Shown: positions 25,719 to 33,122 of the stretch, one piece after another
How the letters are laid out: each line of letters opens with the position of its first letter
Position numbering within the stretch: position 1 is the first letter of the stretch
Assembly (NCBI GenBank): GCA_015660995.1
Contig: JACTUC010000001.1
Location: forward strand, 1-64,000
Reading direction: 5' to 3'
Length of the DNA: 64,000 nucleotides
DNA from: Candidatus Methanomethylicaceae archaeon
GTDB lineage: Archaea; Thermoproteota; Methanomethylicia; Methanomethylicales; Methanomethylicaceae
The notes under the pieces: generated by a model
What the model saw: the letters and a program-made list of their open reading frames with translations, nothing else
Told to the model about the DNA's origin: nothing
Database searches by the model: none
Made by a program: the position numbers and the translations under genes

Positions 25719-26402
25719 CTAATCAATGAGCGGGAAAATTTCTTCTTTTATGTAGTTCAGGAACTCTGCGGGCTGGATCCCACTGAATGCGGTGACCACC
25801 GCGCTCCTGGTCACTCCTGCCACAATCCCATACCTTCTGGACTTGAAGACCATGTACCATATCGCCCCGTGGGATGAGTACTCGCTATAGAGTGAGGTGT
25901 CAGCGAGTCCGGATCCGTAGAGCGAGAGCTTGCTGATGTTTGGGATGTCCACTCCGTCGAAAAACATGACCTTCGTATCCTCAAGGTTTGATTCATGGTA
26001 CTTCTTCAAGGTCTCAGGAGAGATCTTCGCTTCTACTACGCTCCCGGCAGCAATGAAGAGGACCTTGCTCATCTGGTTGGCTATATTATTGGCTATCCTC
26101 TTCTTCTCGAGCACTATCAGTAGGATACGGTCGCCATCCTTGCTGAATTGGAAGGGGGCTTCCATTGTCTTGACAACAAGCCTCTCGCCATCCCTGTGCG
26201 AGACAGTGAATGCAATATCCTGTGAGAACAACCCCTCCAGCGAATCCGAAGTAAGCTGCAACTTGCTGATCTCGGTGACCAAGGGGACGGTCTGATCTCC
26301 AAAAGTGAACTCTTCTTCGTGTTTGTATCCCTTCAGTTTCGCCGAGATCGTCGCCAGGTCGATGTCTTCCTTAACTTTGAAGACCTTACCCGCAAGAACC
26401 AT
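25719..26402 (-). CDS. Conserved-looking soluble protein, unknown
   Basis: The protein has 227 residues from ATG 26402 (MVLAGKVFKVKED) with GGTGTTATGG upstream and TATA TTTTTATATGA at about 26434-26444. The longer track ORF would start before the TATA box. Two similar halves of alpha/beta type are suggested, with a PH-like or roadblock-like feel at the C-terminus (YGIVAGVTRSAVVTAFSGIQPAEFLNYIKEEIF). I cannot assign a family. It follows topoisomerase IB in the same direction. Confidence 0.55.
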   Translation of the reverse strand: MVLAGKVFKVKEDIDLATISAKLKGYKHEEEFTFGDQTVPLVTEISKLQLTSDSLEGLFSQDIAFTVSHRDGERLVVKTMEAPFQFSKDGDRILLIVLEKKRIANNIANQMSKVLFIAAGSVVEAKISPETLKKYHESNLEDTKVMFFDGVDIPNISKLSLYGSGLADTSLYSEYSSHGAIWYMVFKSRRYGIVAGVTRSAVVTAFSGIQPAEFLNYIKEEIFPLID

Positions 26403-26433
26403 CCATAACACCACGTCTTGTTGGTGAATGGTG

Positions 26434-27984
26434 TCATATAAAAAGTTGACCGCTTTCGATTTGGGCTTGCTGATCCTTATCCACCCAGGCGAATCTTCTC
26501 TGCAGGGACTTCGAATAGTAAAGTTTCCAATCAAAATCTATCCTCCTTCCCCAGTCTGCATACACCCTCGGGTCGATATAGTTCCTCAGCGACGTGTTGA
26601 GGTTGTAGTCCTTCGTCGCTTGCATGGACTTCACCTTAAGGTCCAGTTCCTTTATCTTCTCAGCCTTTGCCTTCTTCTCTCTCAGAACCTTAAGGCGCTC
26701 TTTCTTCTTATTGAGGCTCTCCTCCCATGTCTTGGGGAGCTTACGCTTATGGTTGCATACCTTGGCTGCTTCTAGGTTCGCCATCGTGGCGCAGTATTTC
26801 TTGATGTACTTCGGGCTCCTCTTGCTCACCTCTGCCCTCCCAAGGGCTTCCTTGGTAGTCGTGGATGCATGATAAGTCCTGAAGACCTTCGCAGTCAGCC
26901 CTGGCATCACCTCTGAGAGGTATGCGTTTACTTTCTGCGATCTCACGCCATTGAATATCGTCTCGTTGCCCTCGGCCATGAACTCCTTTAGGTTGCGGAC
27001 GATGATCTCAGGTGGCTTTATGGTGCTCACCCACCTGACGCAGTCTTTCCCTAGAAAGTCCAGCGTGATTGAGCCGTCTGGCTGGAATGTAATGTGCTCT
27101 GTGCGCAAGGTCGTCGCACCCACTGTGTCTGCCTCATCTTCCCCCTTCTCGTCGCCCACCCTCATCTTGAGGTTATCAATGAGGTAGCAGACGGTGGCAA
27201 CCTTTCTCTCAAGCTGGTCGTGGGATTCTAGCCCCCTTGCTATGTGGACCCTGACCTTCTCGATCTTCTTCTGAAGCTCCCACGCCTTCTGGTACTTCTC
27301 CATGTCCCTGACCTGCTTGACGTACGCAGTATCGGAGAGCCAGACGTACTTCATTTTATCCCTAAGCTTATCCCTCCAGCTGGCAATCCAGAGATATGAA
27401 GGATCAAAAACAATGCATTTCCATGATCCCCCTAATGGGGGTTTAGGAACGGGTGCATCGGGTGACAGGTTAAGTGTTATCTCCTCCCCCCTTATTCCCG
27501 ATTTCCAGCTTCCCCTGAGGGGATGGTCGCCCCTGCCAACAAAAATTGATGCAGGCTCAACCATGTAGTTGCCTATTTCCATGGGGATCCCGTTTACCAT
27601 TGCAATACCGTACTTCTGCCTATTCTCTTCCCTAAGCCTCTTCCTGTACGCTGCAAGTGTCTTCTTCTTCTCCTTACCCATCCCTTCCTTCCTCGCCCTC
27701 TCTGATTCGACCCAATTCGATACAGCAGAGAAGTCGAAGTCCTCCGGTCCAACCTTCCCTTTTATGCCAAGCGCACCGCCGAAATCCCTGAAGAAATTCT
27801 TCACAAAGACCTCGTCCTTCGGGTAGTCAGTTATGAGTTTCCTGACCCAGGCGACAGCCATCTCCTCCTGCTCCGGGGTGAGCGGAAGCTCCCTGCCTCG
27901 GAACCTTATCTTAAATCCAACAGGATTGTAAACAGGGATGAGCACTCCATTATGGCTCAGTCGCCTTACCTCGAACTTTTCCAT
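26434..27984 (-). CDS. topA: DNA topoisomerase IB (eukaryote type)
   Basis: This enzyme relaxes positive and negative supercoils by a 3'-phosphotyrosine intermediate. The protein has 516 residues from ATG 27984 (GTGGAG upstream). The N-terminal core has FNFFRD-like and VSNWVESER motifs, the catalytic core has LKMRVGDEKGEDEADTVG, LDFLGKDCVRW and KVFRTYHAS, a Lys-rich linker follows (about 400-445), and the C-terminus carries the active Tyr in SLRNYIDPRV (about 469). Type IB enzymes of this form are a hallmark of Nitrososphaeria and relatives. It is divergent from the SMC operon. Confidence 0.95.
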   Translation of the reverse strand: MEKFEVRRLSHNGVLIPVYNPVGFKIRFRGRELPLTPEQEEMAVAWVRKLITDYPKDEVFVKNFFRDFGGALGIKGKVGPEDFDFSAVSNWVESERARKEGMGKEKKKTLAAYRKRLREENRQKYGIAMVNGIPMEIGNYMVEPASIFVGRGDHPLRGSWKSGIRGEEITLNLSPDAPVPKPPLGGSWKCIVFDPSYLWIASWRDKLRDKMKYVWLSDTAYVKQVRDMEKYQKAWELQKKIEKVRVHIARGLESHDQLERKVATVCYLIDNLKMRVGDEKGEDEADTVGATTLRTEHITFQPDGSITLDFLGKDCVRWVSTIKPPEIIVRNLKEFMAEGNETIFNGVRSQKVNAYLSEVMPGLTAKVFRTYHASTTTKEALGRAEVSKRSPKYIKKYCATMANLEAAKVCNHKRKLPKTWEESLNKKKERLKVLREKKAKAEKIKELDLKVKSMQATKDYNLNTSLRNYIDPRVYADWGRRIDFDWKLYYSKSLQRRFAWVDKDQQAQIESGQLFI

Positions 27985-28138
27985 CCGATTCTCCACGGTT
28001 AGTAATTTGAAATTAGCTTATTACATAAGCTTTACCCATAGAAATTTGAAAGGATCGCCATCACTGTGGCTGACCTAATGGCTCCCCGCCGGAGGCAGGG
28101 CAACGCTACAGACATATTTATAAGAAGCTCGAAAAGAA
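27985..28138. promoter_or_regulatory. Divergent topoisomerase IB / SMC intergenic with GC-rich hairpin
   Basis: TATA-like CATATTTATAAG (28113-28124) precedes the SMC start by about 20 bases, implying a leaderless mRNA. Between the two promoters is a GC-rich block with two small dyads, GCCA-TCACTG-TGGC (about 28050-28064) and CCCCGCC-GGA-GGCAGGG (about 28084-28100, one mismatch), standing out from the AT-rich surroundings. No coding potential is seen there. Confidence 0.4.
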
Positions 28139-29932
28139 TTGAAAAAGCTCAAAGGGGGGCATGCTACGTCGAAGCTCACCATTCTTGAGGTCATTCTAGA
28201 GAACTTCATGTCCTATGAGTACGCTAGAGTGAACCTTAGGCGGGGGCTTAACCTTATCTCCGGCCCCAACGGTGCCGGAAAATCCTCTATCCTCTTGGCA
28301 ATATCAGTTGCAACAGGTCAAAGCTACACCGAGCGATCGCGGAAGCTCGCAGATCTCATCCGGAGGGGGAAGGAGACCGCCAGGGTGACCCTCGTCCTCA
28401 ACAACAAGGTCGAAGACGGGAAGAGGCCTGCCCCGCTCATAAACAGCGATCTCCTATCGGTCTCTAGGTACCTGAAGAAGGACGGGACGTACTGGTTCGA
28501 GATCAACGGCAGGGAGGTCAGCAAGTTCGATGTGAACCGCCTCTTCAAGAGCGTCGGCATGAACCCCGACAACATGCTTATCATAATGCACCAGAACATG
28601 ATCGAGGAGTTTGCAATCACATCACCGGAGGAGAAGCTGAAGATGGTCGAGGAGGCCGTTGGCTTCTCCCAGTACCGCAAGGCGATATACGAGGCTGAAG
28701 ATAAGCTCAACCGCATACTGGGCGAGGAGGAGGCGACTTCTCAGCTCTTGGCAAGCGCCGAGCAGACCCTTGCCTATTGGAAGGAGCTGAATGACAAGTA
28801 CAATGAGAAGAGAGCCCTCCTCGACCGCAAGGCATACCTCGAGAGGGAGCTGATCTGGGCGCAGATCATCAAGAATGAGCGGTCCGTCACTCAGATACAG
28901 GAGAAGATTCTTCTCAAAAGCTCCCAGCTGGAAGACCTCGATAAGGGAACTACGCTGAAAGAGAGGGAGGGAAAAGGCCTATGGGAGTCCTACCTCGGGC
29001 TCAAGGAGAAGTTCCGACTTCTGCTCATGGAACAGCGGAAGCAGGACGAGGAAACGCTCAAGGAACTCGGTGCAATAGACGAGCGGCTCGATGCCACGGT
29101 CCAGAACTATGTCGATGTCAAGGTTAGAGAAGCGATAGATCGATACCGCATCAGGGAGCTGGAGAAGGACCTCAAGGAGCTGAGGTCGTCACTCGCCGAA
29201 GCTCAAGCCCTCTTGGAGGAGTCAAGCAGGCTTATCGACAAGGCTGGGGAGCGGCTCGAGACACCAAGATCGATACAGGACATATCCGACGAAGCGAAGT
29301 ATGTGAACGCCCATCTACTCTCGCTGGGTGAGGTGCCAGACGACTCACCTTCAATGTACCAGACGTACCTAAAGACCTACGGCGAGCTTAAACAGAAGGC
29401 GGACGTGGTAGGCGAGAACCGCAAAAGGACGATTGAGGAGCTGGACGACAGGAAGAAGATCTGGAAAGGAGTCATGGAGCGCCTCATAGTCGAGATCAAC
29501 CCGACGTACAGCGACGTCTTAGGCAAGGTCGCCGGCATTGGCACGGTCCGCCTTTCCAACATGGACGACGCCGACCGTTCAGGAATCGAGGTCACCGTTG
29601 GCTTCAAAGGATCTTCCCCTGTTATATTAGACGCATACGCCCAGAGTGGAGGGGAGAGGGCTGTCGCAACGATGGCCTTCCTGCTCGCACTTCAGCACAA
29701 CCTCAAATCGCCAGTCCGGGCTGTCGACGAGTTTGACGTCCATATGGATCCGCACAACAGGGAATCCATGATGAAGATGCTTTTCTCCTTCATGAATGAG
29801 AACGAAGACGTCCAGTTCATTGTCATTACACCCAGCCAGCTTAGTGCGGTTGGCGAGTTCGCCAACATCATCTTTGTACAGAATGTCCACGGTAGGTCGG
29901 AGGTGGCGAAGGCTGCCACAGCAACAGCGTAA
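28139..29932 (+). CDS. Compact Smc5/6-like SMC ATPase
   Basis: The 597-residue ATPase has a full SMC head pair: Walker A GPNGAGKSS (42-50), Q-loop region MHQNMIEEFAITSPEE (150-165), signature QSGGERAV (502-509), Walker B VRAVDEFDVHMD (526-536) and ITPSQL (563-568). DEFDVxMD is the Smc6 form of Walker B, while EFAxxSPEE and the WKGVMERLIVEINPTYSDVLGKVAGIG segment resemble Smc5. Only about 275 residues of coil separate the heads (full SMCs have about 800), and I see no hinge. The start is TTG 28139. It heads an operon with a kleisin-like and an Nse3-like gene. Rad50/SbcC is less likely: there is no zinc hook CxxC. Confidence 0.85.
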   Translation: MKKLKGGHATSKLTILEVILENFMSYEYARVNLRRGLNLISGPNGAGKSSILLAISVATGQSYTERSRKLADLIRRGKETARVTLVLNNKVEDGKRPAPLINSDLLSVSRYLKKDGTYWFEINGREVSKFDVNRLFKSVGMNPDNMLIIMHQNMIEEFAITSPEEKLKMVEEAVGFSQYRKAIYEAEDKLNRILGEEEATSQLLASAEQTLAYWKELNDKYNEKRALLDRKAYLERELIWAQIIKNERSVTQIQEKILLKSSQLEDLDKGTTLKEREGKGLWESYLGLKEKFRLLLMEQRKQDEETLKELGAIDERLDATVQNYVDVKVREAIDRYRIRELEKDLKELRSSLAEAQALLEESSRLIDKAGERLETPRSIQDISDEAKYVNAHLLSLGEVPDDSPSMYQTYLKTYGELKQKADVVGENRKRTIEELDDRKKIWKGVMERLIVEINPTYSDVLGKVAGIGTVRLSNMDDADRSGIEVTVGFKGSSPVILDAYAQSGGERAVATMAFLLALQHNLKSPVRAVDEFDVHMDPHNRESMMKMLFSFMNENEDVQFIVITPSQLSAVGEFANIIFVQNVHGRSEVAKAATATA

Positions 29933-30719
29933 AGAGGAATATTACGAGGAGCTCGCGAGAATAATCAACCTTTGCCAGAGCATAAGGACTAAGAGCGACG
30001 ACCCCTTTCTGGTCGATGTTCCCCAGAAGCTCATGATCCTAAAGAAGATCCTACCCAATTGGAAGGCGTTAGACGATCTGCTCATGGATGCTGAAGCGCT
30101 AAAAGAGATTTCCCTGATGGTCAAGCTTCAGAGCGACTGGGTGAAGCGTCGAGCGTCGGGTCTATTCATAGACCCGTTCCTCGTTGAGGTCAAAATAAAG
30201 CTGCTAAGCAAGGAGTCCCTGAGCTCCGCACTCCTCTCATCATGGCACCCACTTGTCTCCTCGGAACAGCTCACGCCGAAGCGCCTCTCAGAGTCAATGG
30301 ACTACTGGAACATTCTTCTGCCTCTTTCGCAGAGGATGAAAGAGCTGGAAGCAGCTAGGGAGATAGAAGAGAAGGTCCTCACAGTCTCCGATCTGATCCG
30401 CTTGAAATTCCTCTCAGATAGAGTCTTCAACGATGAGGTCACGCGCCTTCAGACAGAGCTGGCGGAGACCACGAAGAGTGGGCCCGTTGATTACTGGGGG
30501 TTCATAGTCCGGGACACATACGAGGATACGGTAATGCGAGCCTACGCGCTAAGCTTCCTTATATCCAATGGTACCGCCAATCTTGTGATAAACCCAGTTG
30601 AGGAGACCATGATGGTCGAGGTTATATCCGGCGCAATCCCAAGGAAGCTCGGGCGGTCTATCCCCATATCAGTATCATATCAGAAATGGAAGGAGATTCG
30701 AGGTCAAAAAGATGAGTGA
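29886..30719 (+). CDS. Putative kleisin subunit of the SMC complex
   Basis: The protein has about 277 residues and overlaps the SMC end. ATG 29886 is used, but an unusual start nearer 29916 behind GGAGG cannot be excluded. It is almost all helical. The middle part (ALKEISLMVKLQSDWVKRRASGLFIDPFLVEVK) recalls the scaffold helices of ScpA. The end (EDTVMRAYALSFLISNGTANLVINPVEETMMVEV) has the helix-turn-strand rhythm of the kleisin C-terminal winged helix. Similarity is weak, and the call depends on position between an SMC and a KITE-like gene. Confidence 0.5.
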   Translation, partial: STVGRRWRRLPQQQRKEEYYEELARIINLCQSIRTKSDDPFLVDVPQKLMILKKILPNWKALDDLLMDAEALKEISLMVKLQSDWVKRRASGLFIDPFLVEVKIKLLSKESLSSALLSSWHPLVSSEQLTPKRLSESMDYWNILLPLSQRMKELEAAREIEEKVLTVSDLIRLKFLSDRVFNDEVTRLQTELAETTKSGPVDYWGFIVRDTYEDTVMRAYALSFLISNGTANLVINPVEETMMVEVISGAIPRKLGRSIPISVSYQKWKEIRGQKDE

Positions 30720-31281
30720 AGACGCCACGATTTCCAAAAAGCTAAAAAAGGCTTCCCAGTTGTTGCTCTACCAACACCACAGACTACCCGGGGCAAAGGG
30801 GTGGGAGCTGAAGAAGTTCGTCGGCAAGGACTACATGAAAGTCGTGAAGCTGCTTGAGAGGAGGCTTGACGATCTTGGCCTTGAAGTGAAGTTGGTTTAT
30901 GAGGACGGTCTCGATCACCCCAGCCCAATAGAGGACGATCTCGAGCAAGCGAGATTCTACATATTGTCAAAATCCCCGATACAGAGCGGCGAGGCGTCTC
31001 TCTCCGGCTGGAGAATAGATACATTAGCTGTCTTGGCTGCCGCGCTGGCTTTCATAACCTCGAAACAGGGAAGAGCAACTAGGAGCGAAGTGGAAGATCT
31101 CCTGAATGAGAAATTCCCTTACTGGAAAGTTGATCAGGACCTAAACCGCTTCATCAGGAGGGGCTACCTCGATGAGGACGAGGAGAGCAACCTCTTTGTT
31201 GGTTGGCGGACAAGAGCGGAAATTGACAGAAAGATCCTTCTTGGCATCATTGCAGGCTCGTCGCCAGAGGTATTGCAGTAG
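30712..31281 (+). CDS. Nse3/MAGE-like KITE protein
   Basis: The 189 residues overlap the previous gene by 8 bases. Two winged helices are suggested. WH-A (about 10-90) ends in LERRLDDLGLEVKLV and ARFYILSK, like the LxxxFGLxLxEV and YxLV pattern of MAGE domains. WH-B (100-185) runs LAVLAAALAFITSKQGRATRSEVEDLL to LFVGWRTRAEIDRKILLGII, matching the MAGE run of LIFMNGNRASEEE and [20 protein letters not shown] in order and spacing. In Smc5/6, Nse3 binds the kleisin Nse4 and DNA. ScpB is the bacterial equivalent. Confidence 0.65.
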   Translation: MSEDATISKKLKKASQLLLYQHHRLPGAKGWELKKFVGKDYMKVVKLLERRLDDLGLEVKLVYEDGLDHPSPIEDDLEQARFYILSKSPIQSGEASLSGWRIDTLAVLAAALAFITSKQGRATRSEVEDLLNEKFPYWKVDQDLNRFIRRGYLDEDEESNLFVGWRTRAEIDRKILLGIIAGSSPEVLQ

Positions 31282-31584
31282 TACCTTAACAGCGACTGCT
31301 GACAGTCTGTCCATCGCTTTGGAAGCGCATTAATACGATAATTGTTGAACAGTTGATAAGATAAGCATTAATGAGTTAAGTGTGTTCTCTGTTGCACAGT
31401 TAGGTAAATAATAGAATTCTATTTTATATAGGTAAATGTTGAACACTTTAACGCTTTAACAATAAATTTTTGGAATCCACTGTTGTTCAACAATTCCATG
31501 GTACTTTACAATTTTCACGAACGATTACCCATCAGTCTTAGATGCCATTTGTTTATGTAAATTGGAGCGATACTGGGCATAAAG
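31282..31584. repeat. AT-rich convergent intergenic with iterated TTGTTGAACA
   Basis: These 303 bases have no gene and lie between convergent transcription units. The decamer TTGTTGAACA (31342-31351) recurs as TGTTGAACA (31437-31445) and exactly inverted as TGTTCAACAA (31494-31503). GCATTAAT occurs twice (31327-31334, 31365-31372) and CTTTAAC twice in tandem (31447-31460 area). The density of short repeats is above the surroundings. A protein-binding locus is possible. There is no ORB-type origin motif and no cdc6 gene nearby. Confidence 0.5.
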
Positions 31585-33054
31585 CTATGCGCTGCTGAGC
31601 CATCTCGTTCCGGTCATCTCTGACAGCTCCTTTTTCATGGAAACAAGGTCCTCAATACACAATTTTCTTACATCATCCTTTCCTACTATCCTCGTTATGT
31701 TGGCGATCTCTTCTGTTGAAATTCTGATGAAATTAGAGAGCCTCCTTATCCCCAGCTCGATGCTGAGGTTCCTAGTCAATGATGGCTTATGGGACGTCAC
31801 CCCGGTGGGGCATAAGCCCGTATGGCAGATCCTGTACTGCTCACAGTTGATCGCTACCAGGGCTGCGGTTGCAATGTAGACAGCGTCCGCTCCGAGAGCG
31901 AGGCATTTCGCGAAGTCCGCTGAAGTTCTCAGCCCGCCACCTGCGATGAGAGTCACTCTCTCTTCCGCACCGACCTCCTTCAGATACCTAGAAGCGCGAG
32001 GCAGAGCAGCGATTATTGGTATGCCGACGTTATCCCTCACATATTGCTCCGTAGCGCCTGTCCCGCCTCCGAACCCATCCAAGGCGATGAAGTCAACCCC
32101 AGAATCAACGAGTATCTCCATGTCCCGCTCAACATTCCCACAGCCTATTTTTGCGCCGATGGGTACCATATCCGAATTTTCCCTTAGCCATGCCATCTTG
32201 TCCTTGAGCTCCTTTGGATTGTTCATGTCAAAATGGTGGGCAGGGGAGCTTGACTGCTCGTAGCCTTTCAACCCCTTAACCTTTGCAACCTCTTCGTTGA
32301 CGATCTTGCCTTCGGGCACATAGCTCCCCTTACCGGGGTATGCTCCTTGGCCAAAGCGAATCTCGACAGCGGCTAGCCTCTTCAGAATGCTCATCTCTAC
32401 GGCCTCCCTGTCTGTGGCATACTGCCCTATGAGGTGCTTGGGCGCTTCAGCCATCTCCTCCTCAAGTATTCCTCCCTCGCCAGAGTTGTAGGCTATACCA
32501 AGCTCCTTTGCGACGCGCGATATGACGAGCCTCAAATTTCTTGAGGTGGCTCCAAGACTCATTCCGGAAATGAGTATCGGGGACGTTACAACAAGGGGCT
32601 TTTTGGCACGTGGTCCTATCGTAATCTCAGTATTTACCTTGTCCTCCCTCTCCCGAGGCATTTTGTACACCTGCGCAGGTATAAAGTGGATATCACTGAA
32701 CGAGAATGGTAGCTGTTCCTGCGAGCCCATGGAGCAGATTATGCTCTTCCCAGTCTTGGCCAGCTCCTTGATCTCAACTACATCTTGGTAGACATCTTCC
32801 GCCTCTCCAGCGCGCCTCTTCCTCATCATCGCTTTCCCCGAGCCAACCTTTACTTTATCGCAGAAATAGAGGCCTGCAAGCATATTCTCAATATAGACCG
32901 CGCATGCTCCGCATATGCACCCCGCTACTGGAATTTCACATTGGCTGGCACTTCTTGCGCAGTAAAGGATCTCACTAGTGCACCCTTCGGGATAACTGGG
33001 GCACTTCTGGCAGATACATTTTTTCACGTTATCAGGGGTATCTTTGACTGGCAT
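31585..33054 (-). CDS. Glutamate synthase-domain protein (archaeal GltB2-like)
   Basis: In the 489 residues, the C-terminal two thirds are the FMN-binding glutamate synthase TIM barrel: GGGTGATEQYVRDNVGIP, IAGGGLRTSADFAKCLALGADAV and the Fe-S type CHTGLCPTGV segment. The N-terminal 60 residues form a small Cys-rich domain (CICQKCPSYPEGC, then CICGACAVYIE) seen on archaeal versions. No glutaminase domain is present, so it either uses ammonia or a partner, or has another substrate. It is convergent with the SMC operon and downstream of Lhr. Confidence 0.85.
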   Translation of the reverse strand: MPVKDTPDNVKKCICQKCPSYPEGCTSEILYCARSASQCEIPVAGCICGACAVYIENMLAGLYFCDKVKVGSGKAMMRKRRAGEAEDVYQDVVEIKELAKTGKSIICSMGSQEQLPFSFSDIHFIPAQVYKMPREREDKVNTEITIGPRAKKPLVVTSPILISGMSLGATSRNLRLVISRVAKELGIAYNSGEGGILEEEMAEAPKHLIGQYATDREAVEMSILKRLAAVEIRFGQGAYPGKGSYVPEGKIVNEEVAKVKGLKGYEQSSSPAHHFDMNNPKELKDKMAWLRENSDMVPIGAKIGCGNVERDMEILVDSGVDFIALDGFGGGTGATEQYVRDNVGIPIIAALPRASRYLKEVGAEERVTLIAGGGLRTSADFAKCLALGADAVYIATAALVAINCEQYRICHTGLCPTGVTSHKPSLTRNLSIELGIRRLSNFIRISTEEIANITRIVGKDDVRKLCIEDLVSMKKELSEMTGTRWLSSA

Positions 33055-33122
33055 AACCCGCCCTTCAGTCTAAAATGCTTCAGGGCGATAATAAGTTCAC
33101 TGCTCAAGGCATCGATGCGCGA

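Noticed and set aside
28139-29932. Rad50/SbcC-type ATPase
   Set aside because: No zinc-hook CxxC, no neighbouring mre11, herA or nurA, and Walker B DEFDVHMD is of Smc6 type.
31282-31584. Replication origin
   Set aside because: AT-rich with repeats, but no ORB/mini-ORB motif and no orc1/cdc6 gene in the window. Kept only as an unexplained repeat locus.
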